34,436 nt of DNA from Anaerolineae bacterium (GTDB lineage Bacteria > Chloroflexota > Anaerolineae > Anaerolineales > Villigracilaceae). The stretch is from the NCBI GenBank assembly GCA_030123675.1, contig JASJYH010000018.1, forward strand, positions 1 to 34,436. The letters run 5' to 3'. Below the pieces are notes generated by a model. That model was given only the letters and a program-made list of their open reading frames with translations. It was not told the origin of the DNA and did no database searches. A program made the translations under genes and the position numbers. Each line of letters opens with the position of its first letter. Positions within the stretch are counted from its first letter, which is position 1. This document shows, in pieces, positions 8,125 through 16,917 of this stretch.

Positions 8125-9456
8125 TTAACTTTGCTCCTTCAAGCGAATTTCTTTTAACCCACGCCAGACAATCGTCCCAACCGACGCAATGTAATAGCAT
8201 GAGAGCAGTACGGCCTGGGCTACGTAACCAAAACGTGGCACCAACGGAAAAGTCAAGGCGATCTTTGTCAAACCTGCTACAGTTATAGCTTTGAGCGGGA
8301 AAACGGGCAATCCCAGCGAGAGCAAAAGCGGACGGTTCCAGAATAATGTGTAATTGAATACGAAACCAATCAGCAAAGCCACCATTGCTGGATAGGCCAC
8401 TATATATTCTTCGCCATAAATCTGTAACACCCACTTACCAAAGAACAACAATCCCAAAGCCAGAATTGAGTTATACCCAAATGAGAGAACTGTTATTTTT
8501 CGCAAAAAATCACGCAATCTTGGCCAGGTCTTTTGCACAATTAACCGATTCAGTTCTGGGTATACCGTTAGGATAAGCGGGTTTGCAGGGACAGACAACA
8601 ACCGAACGATGGCATACGCTACCTTGTAAAAGCCCGCCGCTTCACTGGACAAGAAAAAACCCACCCATAAGATCTCACTTTCTCTAAATACCAGAATAGC
8701 CGATGCGCTCAGATTAGAACTGATTGAAAATTTCGCCATTTCTTTAAAAGCTGGCAATGACTTTACAGAAGCATTCCACCAACTACGCTGGATGGCGCGC
8801 CGCAAGTGAATTTGGGCAATTATGAACATGCCCAACCCTAAAATAATTTTACCGAGCAAGTATGCCCCCAGCACGATCGCGAGACTGCCTTCCATTAGAT
8901 AAGCGGCAGTGATGACACTGGCTGTGATAATTGTCTGAATAAGATTGATGACACCTTGAAGTTTGATCTTATTCGTGATTTGAAGAATGCCAGTAGATGT
9001 CTCGATATTAAAGTTCGCCAGCAAACCCAATGCGTAAACAATAAAATATATTTCTACCTCAGGCGTTTTTGCAATGAAGCGTGTTGCTAAGCCTGCCGTC
9101 AACACTAAGATCAGGAAAGCCAAAATGGAAATAATCGCTTCTGTCAGACTGGCCACTTTAACGAGAGCAGCTGTAAGGTCCCGTTCGTCGCGCTCGAGGT
9201 ATTCGCCTCCATAACGGACAATCATTTCACTCATCCGAAAGGAGAAAAGCCCATTAACAGTGGAGGCATAGCCCATGATGATCGCCACTAAGCCATACCC
9301 AGCTGGGCCGAGCAGGCGAGCAGCCAATATGCCTTGGACTACACTAAGTACCAGGCTCAAGCTGTTGCTGCTGAATAGGTGCAGGCTGTTGCGAACGACT
9401 TTGCCCAGAAGTTTATCTTGCTTAACTTCAGCCCAAGTATTTTGAATAAAATTCAC
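8125..9456 (-). CDS. Wzx-like polysaccharide flippase (MOP superfamily)
   Basis: 443 aa with about 12-14 predicted hydrophobic segments. The N-terminal segment NSLSLVLSVVQGILAARLLGPAGYGLVAII (quoted in parts: ARLLGPAGYG) is typical of polysaccharide-transporter/Wzx proteins, which move undecaprenyl-linked repeat units across the membrane. The start is GTG at 9456, forming a 4-bp GTGA overlap with the stop of the upstream epimerase gene and indicating translational coupling. Neighbours downstream are GT4 and a GT-C-like membrane protein, so a Wzx-dependent export pathway is likely. No Wzy polymerase is identified with certainty; the membrane protein at 5321-6925 is one candidate. Confidence 0.88.
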   Translation of the reverse strand: MNFIQNTWAEVKQDKLLGKVVRNSLHLFSSNSLSLVLSVVQGILAARLLGPAGYGLVAIIMGYASTVNGLFSFRMSEMIVRYGGEYLERDERDLTAALVKVASLTEAIISILAFLILVLTAGLATRFIAKTPEVEIYFIVYALGLLANFNIETSTGILQITNKIKLQGVINLIQTIITASVITAAYLMEGSLAIVLGAYLLGKIILGLGMFIIAQIHLRRAIQRSWWNASVKSLPAFKEMAKFSISSNLSASAILVFRESEILWVGFFLSSEAAGFYKVAYAIVRLLSVPANPLILTVYPELNRLIVQKTWPRLRDFLRKITVLSFGYNSILALGLLFFGKWVLQIYGEEYIVAYPAMVALLIGFVFNYTLFWNRPLLLSLGLPVFPLKAITVAGLTKIALTFPLVPRFGYVAQAVLLSCYYIASVGTIVWRGLKEIRLKEQS

Positions 9457-10424
9457 AAAGTATGAACTTCCTTAGCCCAATCTCGCTCGGCGTTATACCA
9501 TTCCACCAGTAGTTTTACGCCCTCTCGCAGGGAGAACTTCGGTTCCCAGCCAAGCAGCTCGCCGGCTTTGCTAACATCTGCCCAGTTTGAACGCATATCT
9601 GCCACCACAGGCGGCCCATATTCAACCTCAGCCTTTTTGCCTACCAGCTCTTCGACAAGGGCGATCAAGTTGTTGATGGTAATGACCTCGTGACCTCCCA
9701 GGTTAATGATTTCGTAACCAAGTGGTTTGAGCGCCTGGATAGTTCCACGCGCAATATCATCCAAATAGGTAAAACCGCGCGATTGCTCACCATCACCATA
9801 AACTTGTACCGTACGGCCTTCTCTGATCCACTGTGTAAAACGGAAGAGCGCCAGGTCGGGACGTCCCGCCGGGCCATAGACAGTAAAGTAGCGCACTACA
9901 CTGACGTCAATCTCGTGCAGGTAGTGATAGGAGTGAGTTAGCGCTTCAGCACCTTTTTTGCTTGCTGCATAAGGTTGGAGGGGTTTATCACTTGAGGCTG
10001 TTTCTGGAGTTGGGAAGGGTGGGTTTTCCCCATAAATGCTGGAAGTGGAGGCTAGCAAAAATTTTTTTGTGCCTGTCCTGCGACAGATTTCAAGCATATT
10101 TAATGTGCCTGTCACGTTAGAATCAAGAAATATCCAAGGGTTTTCTACACTCGATCGGACCCCCGCCCGCGCTGCCAGATGGATGATGGCATCAAATTTG
10201 TCTGCTTTGAACTTGTCAACTATTGATTTTTCTGAAATATCAAGTTTATAAAAGGTGAACCCAGGCATATCTTGCAATAAACCCAGGCGGTATTCCTTCA
10301 AGCGAACATCATAGGCATCATTCATATTGTCAATCCCAACAACCTTGTGTCCATCTTTGATCAAAAATTCTATTACACGGGAAGCGATAAAGCCCGCGGC
10401 GCCAGTAACAAAGTAGTTGCCCAT
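9453..10424 (-). CDS. NAD-dependent nucleotide-sugar epimerase (UDP-glucuronate/UDP-glucose 4-epimerase type)
   Basis: A 323-aa extended short-chain dehydrogenase. It has GAAGFIASRV (NAD-binding GxxGxxA, residues ~8-17), IHLAARAGVRSS, LASTSSIYGE and the catalytic PYAASKKGAE (YxxxK). The N-terminal DNMNDAYDVRLKEYRL and AARAGVR are most like UDP-glucuronate 4-epimerases (UDP-GlcA to UDP-GalA), but the UDP-glucose type cannot be excluded. ATG 10424 is the only reasonable start. It is the first gene of the epimerase-flippase-GT4-membrane protein operon and is coupled to the flippase by a GTGA overlap. Confidence 0.88.
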   Translation of the reverse strand: MGNYFVTGAAGFIASRVIEFLIKDGHKVVGIDNMNDAYDVRLKEYRLGLLQDMPGFTFYKLDISEKSIVDKFKADKFDAIIHLAARAGVRSSVENPWIFLDSNVTGTLNMLEICRRTGTKKFLLASTSSIYGENPPFPTPETASSDKPLQPYAASKKGAEALTHSYHYLHEIDVSVVRYFTVYGPAGRPDLALFRFTQWIREGRTVQVYGDGEQSRGFTYLDDIARGTIQALKPLGYEIINLGGHEVITINNLIALVEELVGKKAEVEYGPPVVADMRSNWADVSKAGELLGWEPKFSLREGVKLLVEWYNAERDWAKEVHTL

Positions 10425-10487
10425 AAAAAATCCTTAGAAACCGGAATTAAATAACGGTCCCATTTCAAAACTAGATGGTAGAGCTGG

Positions 10488-10630
10488 TTGAGTAGAATGA
10501 CAGCTTTATCGTCATTCGTAGCGCCTGTTCTTTAGGGAAACCAAACAGGTTGACAAAAGTGTCATTTTCTCATAAATCGGATCGATTTCGATACGCTCCG
10601 GCTCGAAAATTCTGTGCCGCAGCTACTCAA
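10488..10630. repeat. Palindromic element bounded by TTGAGTAG/CTACTCAA (copy C)
   Basis: This fills most of the 344-bp gap between the epimerase start (10,424) and the dehydrogenase stop (10,769). The ends TTGAGTAG (10488-10495) and CTACTCAA (10623-10630) are the same 8-bp inverted repeat as element A at 4668-4831. Both elements also carry CGATACG followed by a hairpin just before the CTACTCAA end (here CGATACG at 10589-10595). A small hairpin GAATGAC/GTCATTC is at 10495-10517. No gene is seen in the rest of the gap. Confidence 0.65.
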
Positions 10631-10768
10631 TCTCCGTTATCACATTAATGGTAATGGACAAGTTAATTAATTCTCATTCCTTAGAAATTGTCTGCAATCA
10701 ACTTGGCGATTTTGGCCGGCAGTACCCGCTTTTGAAGTTCAAACACCTAACCTAAAATCGCAAATTCT

Positions 10769-12091
10769 TTAAAGTCTCTCTACCTTCGGATTATTCCTTG
10801 CCAATTCCCCTAATGCATTCCTTGAATCGAAAATGAATTTGGCCGTTTGTACAATTGATTTGTAATCATAATCTTTATGGTCTGTGACAATTACTACAGC
10901 ATCTGATTCTTTTACAGTCTTCATCAAATCCTCAACGCTGTCCATTTCCCAACCATCAAGTTCATGACTAATATGCGAAATGTATGGATCATGATATGTG
11001 ACATTCGCTCCTTTTCGCCGCAACAACCCAATCACATCCAACGCCGGGGATTCACGAACATCGTCAATATCCGGTTTGTACGCTACCCCCAGGACAATTA
11101 CATTTGAACCATTCAAGATTTTTCCGCGATCGTTCATGGCATCCAATATTCGACCGACAACGTAACGCGGCATATTGGTATTTATCTCAGAAGCTAATTC
11201 AATAAAACGAGCACTGTAATTGAGCGCCTTCATTTTCCAAGAAAGATAAAGTGGGTCGATCGGGATACAGTGTCCGCCCAAACCAGGGCCCGGTGTAAAC
11301 TTCATGAACCCAAAGGGCTTAGTCGCGGCAGCATCGATTACTTCCCACACATCCACACCGAGTCGCTCACAAATGATCGCTAACTCGTTGACCATACCGA
11401 CATTGATCATTCGAAAGGTGTTTTCGAGAAGTTTAGTCATTTCTGCCGCTTCGGCAGAACTAACCGGGAAAATAGTCTCAATCGCTCCCGAATACCAGGC
11501 TTCGGCAACTTCTGTACATGCTTCTGTAATCCCACCTAGAACTTTGGGTGTATTAATTGTGGTCCAATCCTCTCGACCAGGATCGATCCTTTCTGGAGAA
11601 AAAGCCACAAAGAGATCTTCGCCAACAATCAGTCCGCTTTTTTTTGTCAGCATCGGGAGCATAAATTCGCGCGTTGTCCCAGGATAGGTTGTGGATTCAA
11701 GCACAACAACCATATTTTTGTGAATATATTTCTCCAGTTCTTCTGTAGCGGACAAAATAAAAGACATATCTGGATCTCCGGTTTTGCGTAACGGAGTTGG
11801 GACACAAATACTGACAGCATCCATCTCTTGCAAAACCGGAAAGTTAGTTGTGGCTGAGAGGTGACCTGAATTGACCAATGTTTCGACAGTTTTCGTCTCT
11901 ACATCCGGAATGTACGATTTACCTTTATTGAGCGTATTGACCTTATCCGCATCCGGATCAATCCCAGTAACGTGATAGCCCGCTTCAGCAAATACTACTG
12001 CCAAGGGCAAACCCACATAGCCAAGACCTAGAATAGCAATGCGGGCTTTCTTTTCAACGAATTTCTTGATGAGGGTTTCTTTGTTGTTCAT
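10769..12091 (-). CDS. UDP-N-acetyl-sugar 6-dehydrogenase (WecC/WbpA type)
   Basis: 440 aa. It oxidises C6 of a UDP-N-acetylhexosamine to the uronic acid in two NAD-dependent steps. Signatures are the N-terminal Rossmann motif LGLGYVGLPLA (residues ~21-31), CVPTPL, STTYPGTT, FSPERIDPG, the central KLLENTFRMINVGMVNEL, and the catalytic Cys in GPGLGGHCIPIDP (~262-274). GGHCIPIDP favours the UDP-GlcNAc/UDP-ManNAc dehydrogenases (WbpA, WecC) over UDP-glucose dehydrogenase, but substrate choice is inferred. The WecB encoded 9 kb away could supply UDP-ManNAc. ATG 12091 overlaps the rimI stop by ATGA, so it is the last gene of the tsaE-tsaB-rimI operon, an unusual partnership. Confidence 0.92.
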   Translation of the reverse strand: MNNKETLIKKFVEKKARIAILGLGYVGLPLAVVFAEAGYHVTGIDPDADKVNTLNKGKSYIPDVETKTVETLVNSGHLSATTNFPVLQEMDAVSICVPTPLRKTGDPDMSFILSATEELEKYIHKNMVVVLESTTYPGTTREFMLPMLTKKSGLIVGEDLFVAFSPERIDPGREDWTTINTPKVLGGITEACTEVAEAWYSGAIETIFPVSSAEAAEMTKLLENTFRMINVGMVNELAIICERLGVDVWEVIDAAATKPFGFMKFTPGPGLGGHCIPIDPLYLSWKMKALNYSARFIELASEINTNMPRYVVGRILDAMNDRGKILNGSNVIVLGVAYKPDIDDVRESPALDVIGLLRRKGANVTYHDPYISHISHELDGWEMDSVEDLMKTVKESDAVVIVTDHKDYDYKSIVQTAKFIFDSRNALGELARNNPKVERL

Positions 12092-12576
12092 ATTTCCTCT
12101 AGTGGAATTTTAATTATTGGAAGTCTAACGGGTAATTGATTTAAAGTCATTAGGACAGCATCTTCGTTATTGTCTTTGTAATATCCATCTCGGGATCCAA
12201 CTATCTCAAAACCAAAATCCTTGTATATTTTTATTGCAAGTTTATTTCCAGCTCGTACTTCCAAGTGTGCACTTTTTGCGCCATCTTTGTATGCGCAGTT
12301 CAACGAATCTACAAGCAAAATTTTTGCAATTCCCTGTTGTCTAAAATCTGGATGCGTAGCAAGCGTGGCAATATGGGCTTCGTCAACAATCATCCACAAT
12401 ATCAGGACCCCAACTAAGCGACCATCAATATCTGCCACCCAACAGCGCGCTGCCGGATTATCGGATACTTCAAACCGGATTGAACGCTCCGACCATGGCA
12501 AAGAGAAGGACAATACATCGATTTCATATGCAGCCGGCACATCTTCGATTGTCATCCTGCGGAAAATCATGTTCAT
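12088..12576 (-). CDS. rimI: Ribosomal protein S18-alanine N-acetyltransferase-like GNAT
   Basis: A 162-aa GNAT-fold acetyltransferase. The N-terminal FRRMTIEDVPAAYEIDVLSF, the SNPAARCWVADIDGRLVG-type strand, the acetyl-CoA loop FRQQGIAKILL (~80-90) and the YKDFGFEIVG region are RimI-like. RimI acetylates the N-terminal Ala of ribosomal protein S18. In many bacteria its gene lies next to tsaB, as here (ATGA overlap with the tsaB stop at 12573-12576). ATG 12576 or ATG 12570 could start it; the first gives coupling. The C-terminal ~15 residues after LNQLPVRL extend past the core. Confidence 0.88.
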   Translation of the reverse strand: MNMIFRRMTIEDVPAAYEIDVLSFSLPWSERSIRFEVSDNPAARCWVADIDGRLVGVLILWMIVDEAHIATLATHPDFRQQGIAKILLVDSLNCAYKDGAKSAHLEVRAGNKLAIKIYKDFGFEIVGSRDGYYKDNNEDAVLMTLNQLPVRLPIIKIPLEEI

Positions 12577-13241
12577 GACGGAATCGAGGTAGCCACTTGC
12601 AAATAGAGCGGGGCAAGAGAATTCGCATCATCCTGCTCTCCAGCCTGCCACCGTATCCAGGCCAATTCAGCCAGAACAGCCGGACGCCGTACACATGCTG
12701 CTGGTGACGCCAACAAAACTTTTCCTCGTTTCCGCATCAACCGCTGGCGGTCGTCCTCAGTCAATTCGCCACAGACTATCGTCGGATTGGTTATCTTGTT
12801 AGCCAACTCATCTGCTGTTGTCACATAATCGAGTTCATTACTTTGCCAGCTATCATTTTTGGCTTCATACCAACTCACGGCTAACCTGCCCCGCCCAGCT
12901 TGCAAAATTGCTACCAAAGGAAATTCCCGAACTGCTTGTGCTGCTGCGACAATATTCAAAGTTGGTACTCCAAGGACAGGCAAATTGCGAGCCAACGCCA
13001 ATCCTTTAACAAATGCCAAGCCCACACGCAAACTGGTAAATGAGCCTGGCCCGAGAGCTATTCCCAACGATGTGATTGCATCCATCCCTAAGCCGGAGCG
13101 ATCTAATAAATCTGTAACTGCTGGAGCTAATTCCACCGTGTGATATTGACGACTGTACCAAAGGATTTCAGCTGTCACTCGAGAACTATCATACAACGCC
13201 AAACCGATTTGTTTCGTAGAGGTATCAACGGCCAAAAGCAT
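12573..13241 (-). CDS. tsaB: tRNA threonylcarbamoyladenosine biosynthesis protein TsaB
   Basis: 222 aa. It is the scaffold partner of TsaD in forming the t6A37 modification of ANN-decoding tRNAs. The N-terminal ASKHA-fold strand LLAVDTSTKQIGLALYD (2-18), the helix IALGPGSFTSLRVGLAFVKGLA (~61-82) and the GVPTLN stretch are characteristic of TsaB/YeaZ. ATG 13241 overlaps the tsaE stop by one base (TAATG), and its own stop overlaps rimI. tsaD is not in the window. Confidence 0.93.
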   Translation of the reverse strand: MLLAVDTSTKQIGLALYDSSRVTAEILWYSRQYHTVELAPAVTDLLDRSGLGMDAITSLGIALGPGSFTSLRVGLAFVKGLALARNLPVLGVPTLNIVAAAQAVREFPLVAILQAGRGRLAVSWYEAKNDSWQSNELDYVTTADELANKITNPTIVCGELTEDDRQRLMRKRGKVLLASPAACVRRPAVLAELAWIRWQAGEQDDANSLAPLYLQVATSIPS

Positions 13242-13747
13242 TATCTACCTCCATATAAGTCTTTGCGCAATTTTCCCAGCATTTCATTATATCGTTCACC
13301 CAAGGACTTAATCACCATTTGACGGTCTTCCTCGCCGATATATTCAAGGCATATCCACATTGAGCTCTTGGGTAGAATTTCCTTAATTCGTTCTGGCCAT
13401 TCAACCACGAGGCATCCCTGAGACAGCATTTCATCTAAGTCCAATTCAGCAGCTTCGAGTGCGGATTCGAGCCGATAAGCATCCATATGATAAAGCAGCC
13501 CATTATCCGGTCGTCTATAAGAGTTTACAATCAGAAAGGTAGGGCTAGTGACTGGGTCAAGCGAACCCCATCCTTTAGCCAATCCTTGTACAAGAGTAGT
13601 TTTGCCAGCACCTAATTCTCCTTCTAAGCAAATCACATCGCCCTGCTGGAGCAATCCGCCCAAACGCAAACCAATGCCCCGTGTTTGGTCGGGATTGTGG
13701 CTGAGATATTCTAAGGAGTGGTCATTCAATTTAGACATGGCGCTCAT
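13241..13747 (-). CDS. tsaE: tRNA threonylcarbamoyladenosine biosynthesis ATPase TsaE
   Basis: 168 aa. It is the P-loop ATPase of the TsaBDE t6A complex. The Walker A motif is [19 protein letters not shown] (residues ~43-61), followed by the [11 protein letters not shown] stretch and the HMDAYRLE motif, both typical of the family. ATG 13747 is used; ATG 13738 is an alternative. It is the first gene of tsaE-tsaB-rimI-dehydrogenase. A MITE-like element lies 74 bp upstream, between it and the divergent mscS gene, and may influence both promoters. Confidence 0.93.
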   Translation of the reverse strand: MSAMSKLNDHSLEYLSHNPDQTRGIGLRLGGLLQQGDVICLEGELGAGKTTLVQGLAKGWGSLDPVTSPTFLIVNSYRRPDNGLLYHMDAYRLESALEAAELDLDEMLSQGCLVVEWPERIKEILPKSSMWICLEYIGEEDRQMVIKSLGERYNEMLGKLRKDLYGGR

Positions 13748-13820
13748 TTTGGCACACTGTTAATACAGCGATCAAATTAATTTTACTCGAAATGAAAGAG
13801 TTGATAGACACCTAAATTCC

Positions 13821-13968
13821 TTGGTAGTGGTATAAAAGTAGGTGATGCCATTGCGAATGAAGCGCAGCGGAGTGCGGCAATCTCCTCACCAAAGGGGAGA
13901 CTGCTTCGCAAAAGAGGCTCGCAGTGACACGATTTATGAGTTTATCACTTACAAATACCCACTACCAA
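13821..13968. mobile_element. MITE-like element with 10-bp terminal inverted repeats
   Basis: TTGGTAGTGG (13821-13830) and its complement CCACTACCAA (13959-13968) end a 148-bp non-coding segment. The segment has an inner imperfect palindrome (ATTGCGAATGAAGC...GCAATCTCC against GGAGACTGCTTCGC...CTCGCAGTGAC). TTCC is directly repeated on both outer sides (13817-13820 and 13969-13972), as a 4-bp target duplication would be. CCTAAA and TTTAGG outside this suggest the original site was a small palindrome. The inner motif resembles short dispersed repeats seen in many environmental bacterial genomes. No transposase is nearby. Confidence 0.7.
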
Positions 13969-14013
13969 TTCCTTTAGGGTAAGATTGCGGGATCGAGTGC
14001 TGTAGGAGATACT

Positions 14014-14826
14014 ATGCAAGAATATTTCAACCAAATTATCACAAATATATTAAACGGTTTACCAAATGTGCTCACGGCTATCCTGATCTTTGCGGCCGGC
14101 CTGTACATGGCACGCCTGATCAGCAACTTAATAAAAAATGTTTTAAAAAGCAGAGACGCCGACCCAGAGGTAACCCAATTGTTGGCACAATTGGCTCGCT
14201 GGAGCATCATCTCGATCGGTATGATTACGGCCTTACAACGTTTCTTCGATGTAACCGCGTTTTTGGCTGGCCTTGGCATCCTTGGCTTCACGATTGGTTT
14301 TGCCTTGCAAGACATCATGCAAAATTTTGTTTCCGGCATCATCTTGCTCATCCAACAGCCGTTTGACGTTGGAGACTCTATTGAAGTAAAAGGGTATGGC
14401 GGCAAAATACTAGCAATCAACCTACGTACATCCGAGATGCGCACCTGGGATGGGCGCATCATTATCATACCCAATTCAGACATACTCTCGAATCCAATCA
14501 CCAATTACACGCGGGCTAAACATCGCCGTGTCGAACTCCCTGTTGGAGTGTCCTATGGATCTGATCCGGCAATTGTCCGAATAGTAGTATTGGATGCTAT
14601 AGGTAATGTGCCAGGATTTGTCAGTGAACCTGAGCCATTCGTAGTTTTTCATACCTTTGGAAGTTCATCAATTGACTTGAGCGCATATTTTTGGATCGAT
14701 ACTGCCAAAGCGGGCCTTGCGAAAGCCAAAGATGCGGCCTTAGAACTGATCAAAGCCGCTTTAGAAAAGAATGATATAGAAATTCCATACCCAACATCCA
14801 CAGTGCACTTGCAAAAAGAAAATTAG
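14014..14826 (+). CDS. Small-conductance mechanosensitive channel (MscS family)
   Basis: A 270-aa inner-membrane channel that opens under membrane tension to release solutes. Three hydrophobic segments (about 15-38, 60-80, 84-110) precede the beta domain. The pore helix and following residues (AGLGILGFTIGFALQDIMQNF, then QQPFDVGDSIEV) are characteristic of the family, with the later IPNSDILSNPITNYT also conserved. ATG 14014 has a good ribosome binding site (AGGAG at 14004-14008). It is transcribed divergently from tsaE, with the MITE-like element ending 45 bp before the start codon. It appears monocistronic. Confidence 0.93.
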   Translation: MQEYFNQIITNILNGLPNVLTAILIFAAGLYMARLISNLIKNVLKSRDADPEVTQLLAQLARWSIISIGMITALQRFFDVTAFLAGLGILGFTIGFALQDIMQNFVSGIILLIQQPFDVGDSIEVKGYGGKILAINLRTSEMRTWDGRIIIIPNSDILSNPITNYTRAKHRRVELPVGVSYGSDPAIVRIVVLDAIGNVPGFVSEPEPFVVFHTFGSSSIDLSAYFWIDTAKAGLAKAKDAALELIKAALEKNDIEIPYPTSTVHLQKEN

Positions 14827-14871
14827 CTTCCCAATTCCTGCGTCGACCTAAGCAGACTAGGGCCATCTGTA

Positions 14872-16026
14872 TTAAACCTTTAGAAAAGCACTTTCAACAT
14901 TTAAGTCAAGATACTCCCCGATAACGAGCGCAATCCGTTGAGAGGCGTCCGGCCGGGCCGCCCGCGTACAATTTTCTACGTATTTCAATCGAATATCCGG
15001 ATTTTCAATCCACTTGACTAGGCACTCGACCACATCTTCCGGCTCAGGCGCCCATACACCTACGTTTTCTTCTACCACAAATATGACATTGCCATCTTCT
15101 TGACCCGGCAATTTGGCATACAAGATGATGGGCAAACCGGCAATAAGAGCCTCGGCAATTGTCCCAGGCCCAGCTTTTGTAACCAAAACATCAGCAGCAC
15201 GCATAAATTCAGGTAGTCGTTGTGTAAACCCATATACATGAACGGGAATTGGCCAATCCTGAGATTCTAGTTGCTTTCTCAACTGTTCGTTGCGTCCAGC
15301 AATGATAACGATTGCTACATCTAACTTAGATGTAGCAATCGCCCGTGCGGTAATTGCAAGAGGCCCCATGCCTTCTCCACCGCCAACAAGTAGAATTGTA
15401 ATCTTATCCTTATCCCAACCTAGTTTTTCTCGCAATGCCTTTTTATTTCCAATCGGGGCGCTATGCCGCTTAGCAACAGGTTGGCCAACAATACGAATCT
15501 TCTCGGGATCCATGTCGTATTCAATGGCGCGCTGACGCGCTTTGTTGGTTGGCACGAAAATTAAGTCAGAGCGCTGATCGAACCACAAAGCGTGCGTAGA
15601 GACCATATCCGTCACCACAGTGACAAACGGAGGCCGGTTGCTTCCAAGTGCTTTTAATATGACTGTTGTCGCCAATGCGTGGACAGTGACAATCAGGTCG
15701 GCAGGATGATTTTTCACCAATTCACCTGCGGCTCGCCCCACGTACGGCCACATGCTGGCTGTAATCGCGCGAGCACGCCGACGTCCGTCGCTCATTTTGA
15801 AGCTCAGGCCCCAAAGGTGGGGGGCCTTGACCATATCTGGGTACCAATCTGGAAGTTTGTTGAAGGGAAGCGGGGCGTGGCTTTTGAAAAAATCCACCAT
15901 TTCGGTTGTAACCGCGTACCCATATTCAAGCTGTATAGCTTCGATGATAGCTTCCGCTGCTGAACGATGGCCCCCACCAGTATCGGAAAACAGAATGAGC
16001 ACATGCGGTTTCTTATTCTGACGCAT
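14872..16026 (-). CDS. GT28-type glycosyltransferase, MGDG synthase/processive glucosyltransferase-like
   Basis: 384 aa. The N-terminal [17 protein letters not shown] (residues ~11-27) is the acceptor-side motif of monogalactosyldiacylglycerol synthase-like enzymes. The C-terminal half has VGGGEGMGP and the donor motif [17 protein letters not shown] (~287-303). The family transfers hexose from a UDP-sugar to diacylglycerol on the inner membrane face, making glycolipids; the exact product is inferred. ATG 16026 lies within the end of the small DUF951 gene (14-bp overlap), so the two genes are probably co-transcribed and coupled. No signal peptide or membrane span is evident, in line with a peripheral membrane enzyme. 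Confidence 0.88.
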   Translation of the reverse strand: MRQNKKPHVLILFSDTGGGHRSAAEAIIEAIQLEYGYAVTTEMVDFFKSHAPLPFNKLPDWYPDMVKAPHLWGLSFKMSDGRRRARAITASMWPYVGRAAGELVKNHPADLIVTVHALATTVILKALGSNRPPFVTVVTDMVSTHALWFDQRSDLIFVPTNKARQRAIEYDMDPEKIRIVGQPVAKRHSAPIGNKKALREKLGWDKDKITILLVGGGEGMGPLAITARAIATSKLDVAIVIIAGRNEQLRKQLESQDWPIPVHVYGFTQRLPEFMRAADVLVTKAGPGTIAEALIAGLPIILYAKLPGQEDGNVIFVVEENVGVWAPEPEDVVECLVKWIENPDIRLKYVENCTRAARPDASQRIALVIGEYLDLNVESAFLKV

Positions 16027-16225
16027 GTGTGTTGCTTGCCTCCCGAGGATATATCGATTTGGCCCGTCGCTTTAATTCTCGACGCGTCAGCATGACCCGT
16101 CGACCACAATTATTGCATACAAGACGAATATCAGCCCCAAGGCGAGCCACTGTCCATTCGTATGAGCCGCATGGGTGTGGCTTACGCAGCCGAACGACAT
16201 CTTCTAATTGTAAATCCGGTAACAT
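16013..16225 (-). CDS. DUF951 small zinc-ribbon-like protein
   Basis: 70 aa from ATG 16225. It matches the DUF951 pattern: [15 protein letters not shown], then [21 protein letters not shown]. Three Cys (HPC and CNNC) with nearby His suggest a metal site. Its function is unknown. A GTG at 16240 is in frame, but a perfect TATAAT on the minus strand (16237-16232) lies between the two, 6 nt before the ATG. This would place the transcript start at or next to the ATG, so translation may be leaderless and the GTG would not be transcribed. It is followed directly by the GT28 gene. Confidence 0.82.
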   Translation of the reverse strand: MLPDLQLEDVVRLRKPHPCGSYEWTVARLGADIRLVCNNCGRRVMLTRRELKRRAKSIYPREASNTHASE

Positions 16226-16231
16226 TTCAAG

Positions 16232-16237
16232 ATTATA
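16232..16237 (-). promoter_or_regulatory. -10 box for DUF951-GT28 operon, possibly leaderless
   Basis: The minus strand reads TATAAT, then CTTGAA, then ATG. A start about 7 nt after the -10 falls on the start codon. No clear -35 and no Shine-Dalgarno sequence are seen. The short (117-bp) gap to the divergent phosphoribosyltransferase gene makes a divergent promoter region likely. Confidence 0.45.
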
Positions 16238-16342
16238 CACGCAGGGTTTTTCTTAACTGGCAGCATGTAAACTCAAGTCAAAAAATTGAGGTTGATTCAT
16301 GATAAACTAAACTTTACCGAAGACATTTTCCAGGATGGCAAT

Positions 16343-16894
16343 ATGTCCACTCAAGAGACTTATTCTATAAAAATTGCTGGCCTAAATCGTGACTTACAAT
16401 TATTTGAAGTTAGGCCTGGGCTACGGATTGCTATACTAAACATATTGGGGGATACAGAACTCGTAGAAGCTTGTGCCAAAGAACTTAATAAAAAGCTGAA
16501 AGAAGTAGAATTCGATTCCTTAGTTACGGCTGAAGCAAAATCCATTCCACTGGCATATGCACTCTCCGTTGAAACCAAAAAGCCATACATAATATTACGT
16601 AAATCTTATAAGCCCTATATGGGAGACTCAATTAAAGCCGAAACATTATCAATTACCACCGGCCAACCGCAAATTCTTATCTTGGATGAAAAAGACCGCA
16701 AATTGATAAAAGGTAAAAAGGTTCTCATTGTAGACGACGTTATCAGCACCGGCTCTACCTTGCAAGGCATGCACATGATTTTGGAACGGGCTGGTGCTGA
16801 AATTGCTGCTGAGGCTGCTATCTTAACGGAAGGGGATCGGGCAAAGTGGATGCATATCATATCACTTGGCCATTTGCCATTATTTTCTGATTAA
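16343..16894 (+). CDS. Adenine/xanthine phosphoribosyltransferase-like purine salvage enzyme
   Basis: 183 aa from ATG 16343, preceded by AGGATGG. An in-frame TTG at 16286 gives a longer frame but has no ribosome binding site. The PRPP-binding motif is VLIVDDVISTGST (residues 127-139). The preceding IPLAYALSVETKKPYIILRKSYKPYMGD region resembles Apt/Xpt enzymes, which join a free purine base to PRPP. The base used cannot be decided. It is divergent from the DUF951 gene and convergent with the GIY-YIG gene (23 bp between stops). Confidence 0.85.
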   Translation: MSTQETYSIKIAGLNRDLQLFEVRPGLRIAILNILGDTELVEACAKELNKKLKEVEFDSLVTAEAKSIPLAYALSVETKKPYIILRKSYKPYMGDSIKAETLSITTGQPQILILDEKDRKLIKGKKVLIVDDVISTGSTLQGMHMILERAGAEIAAEAAILTEGDRAKWMHIISLGHLPLFSD

Positions 16895-16917
16895 TAATTG
16901 ATCGCAGGTTACGACAG

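Noticed and set aside
10681-10746. 22-codon minus-strand stretch (ends LPAKIAKLIADNF) upstream of the dehydrogenase stop region, looking like a gene remnant
   Set aside because: Too short between two stops to separate from chance; no neighbouring continuation in any frame.
13974-14504. 176-codon minus-strand frame antisense to mscS
   Set aside because: A shadow of the well-supported mscS coding sequence; no recognisable protein.
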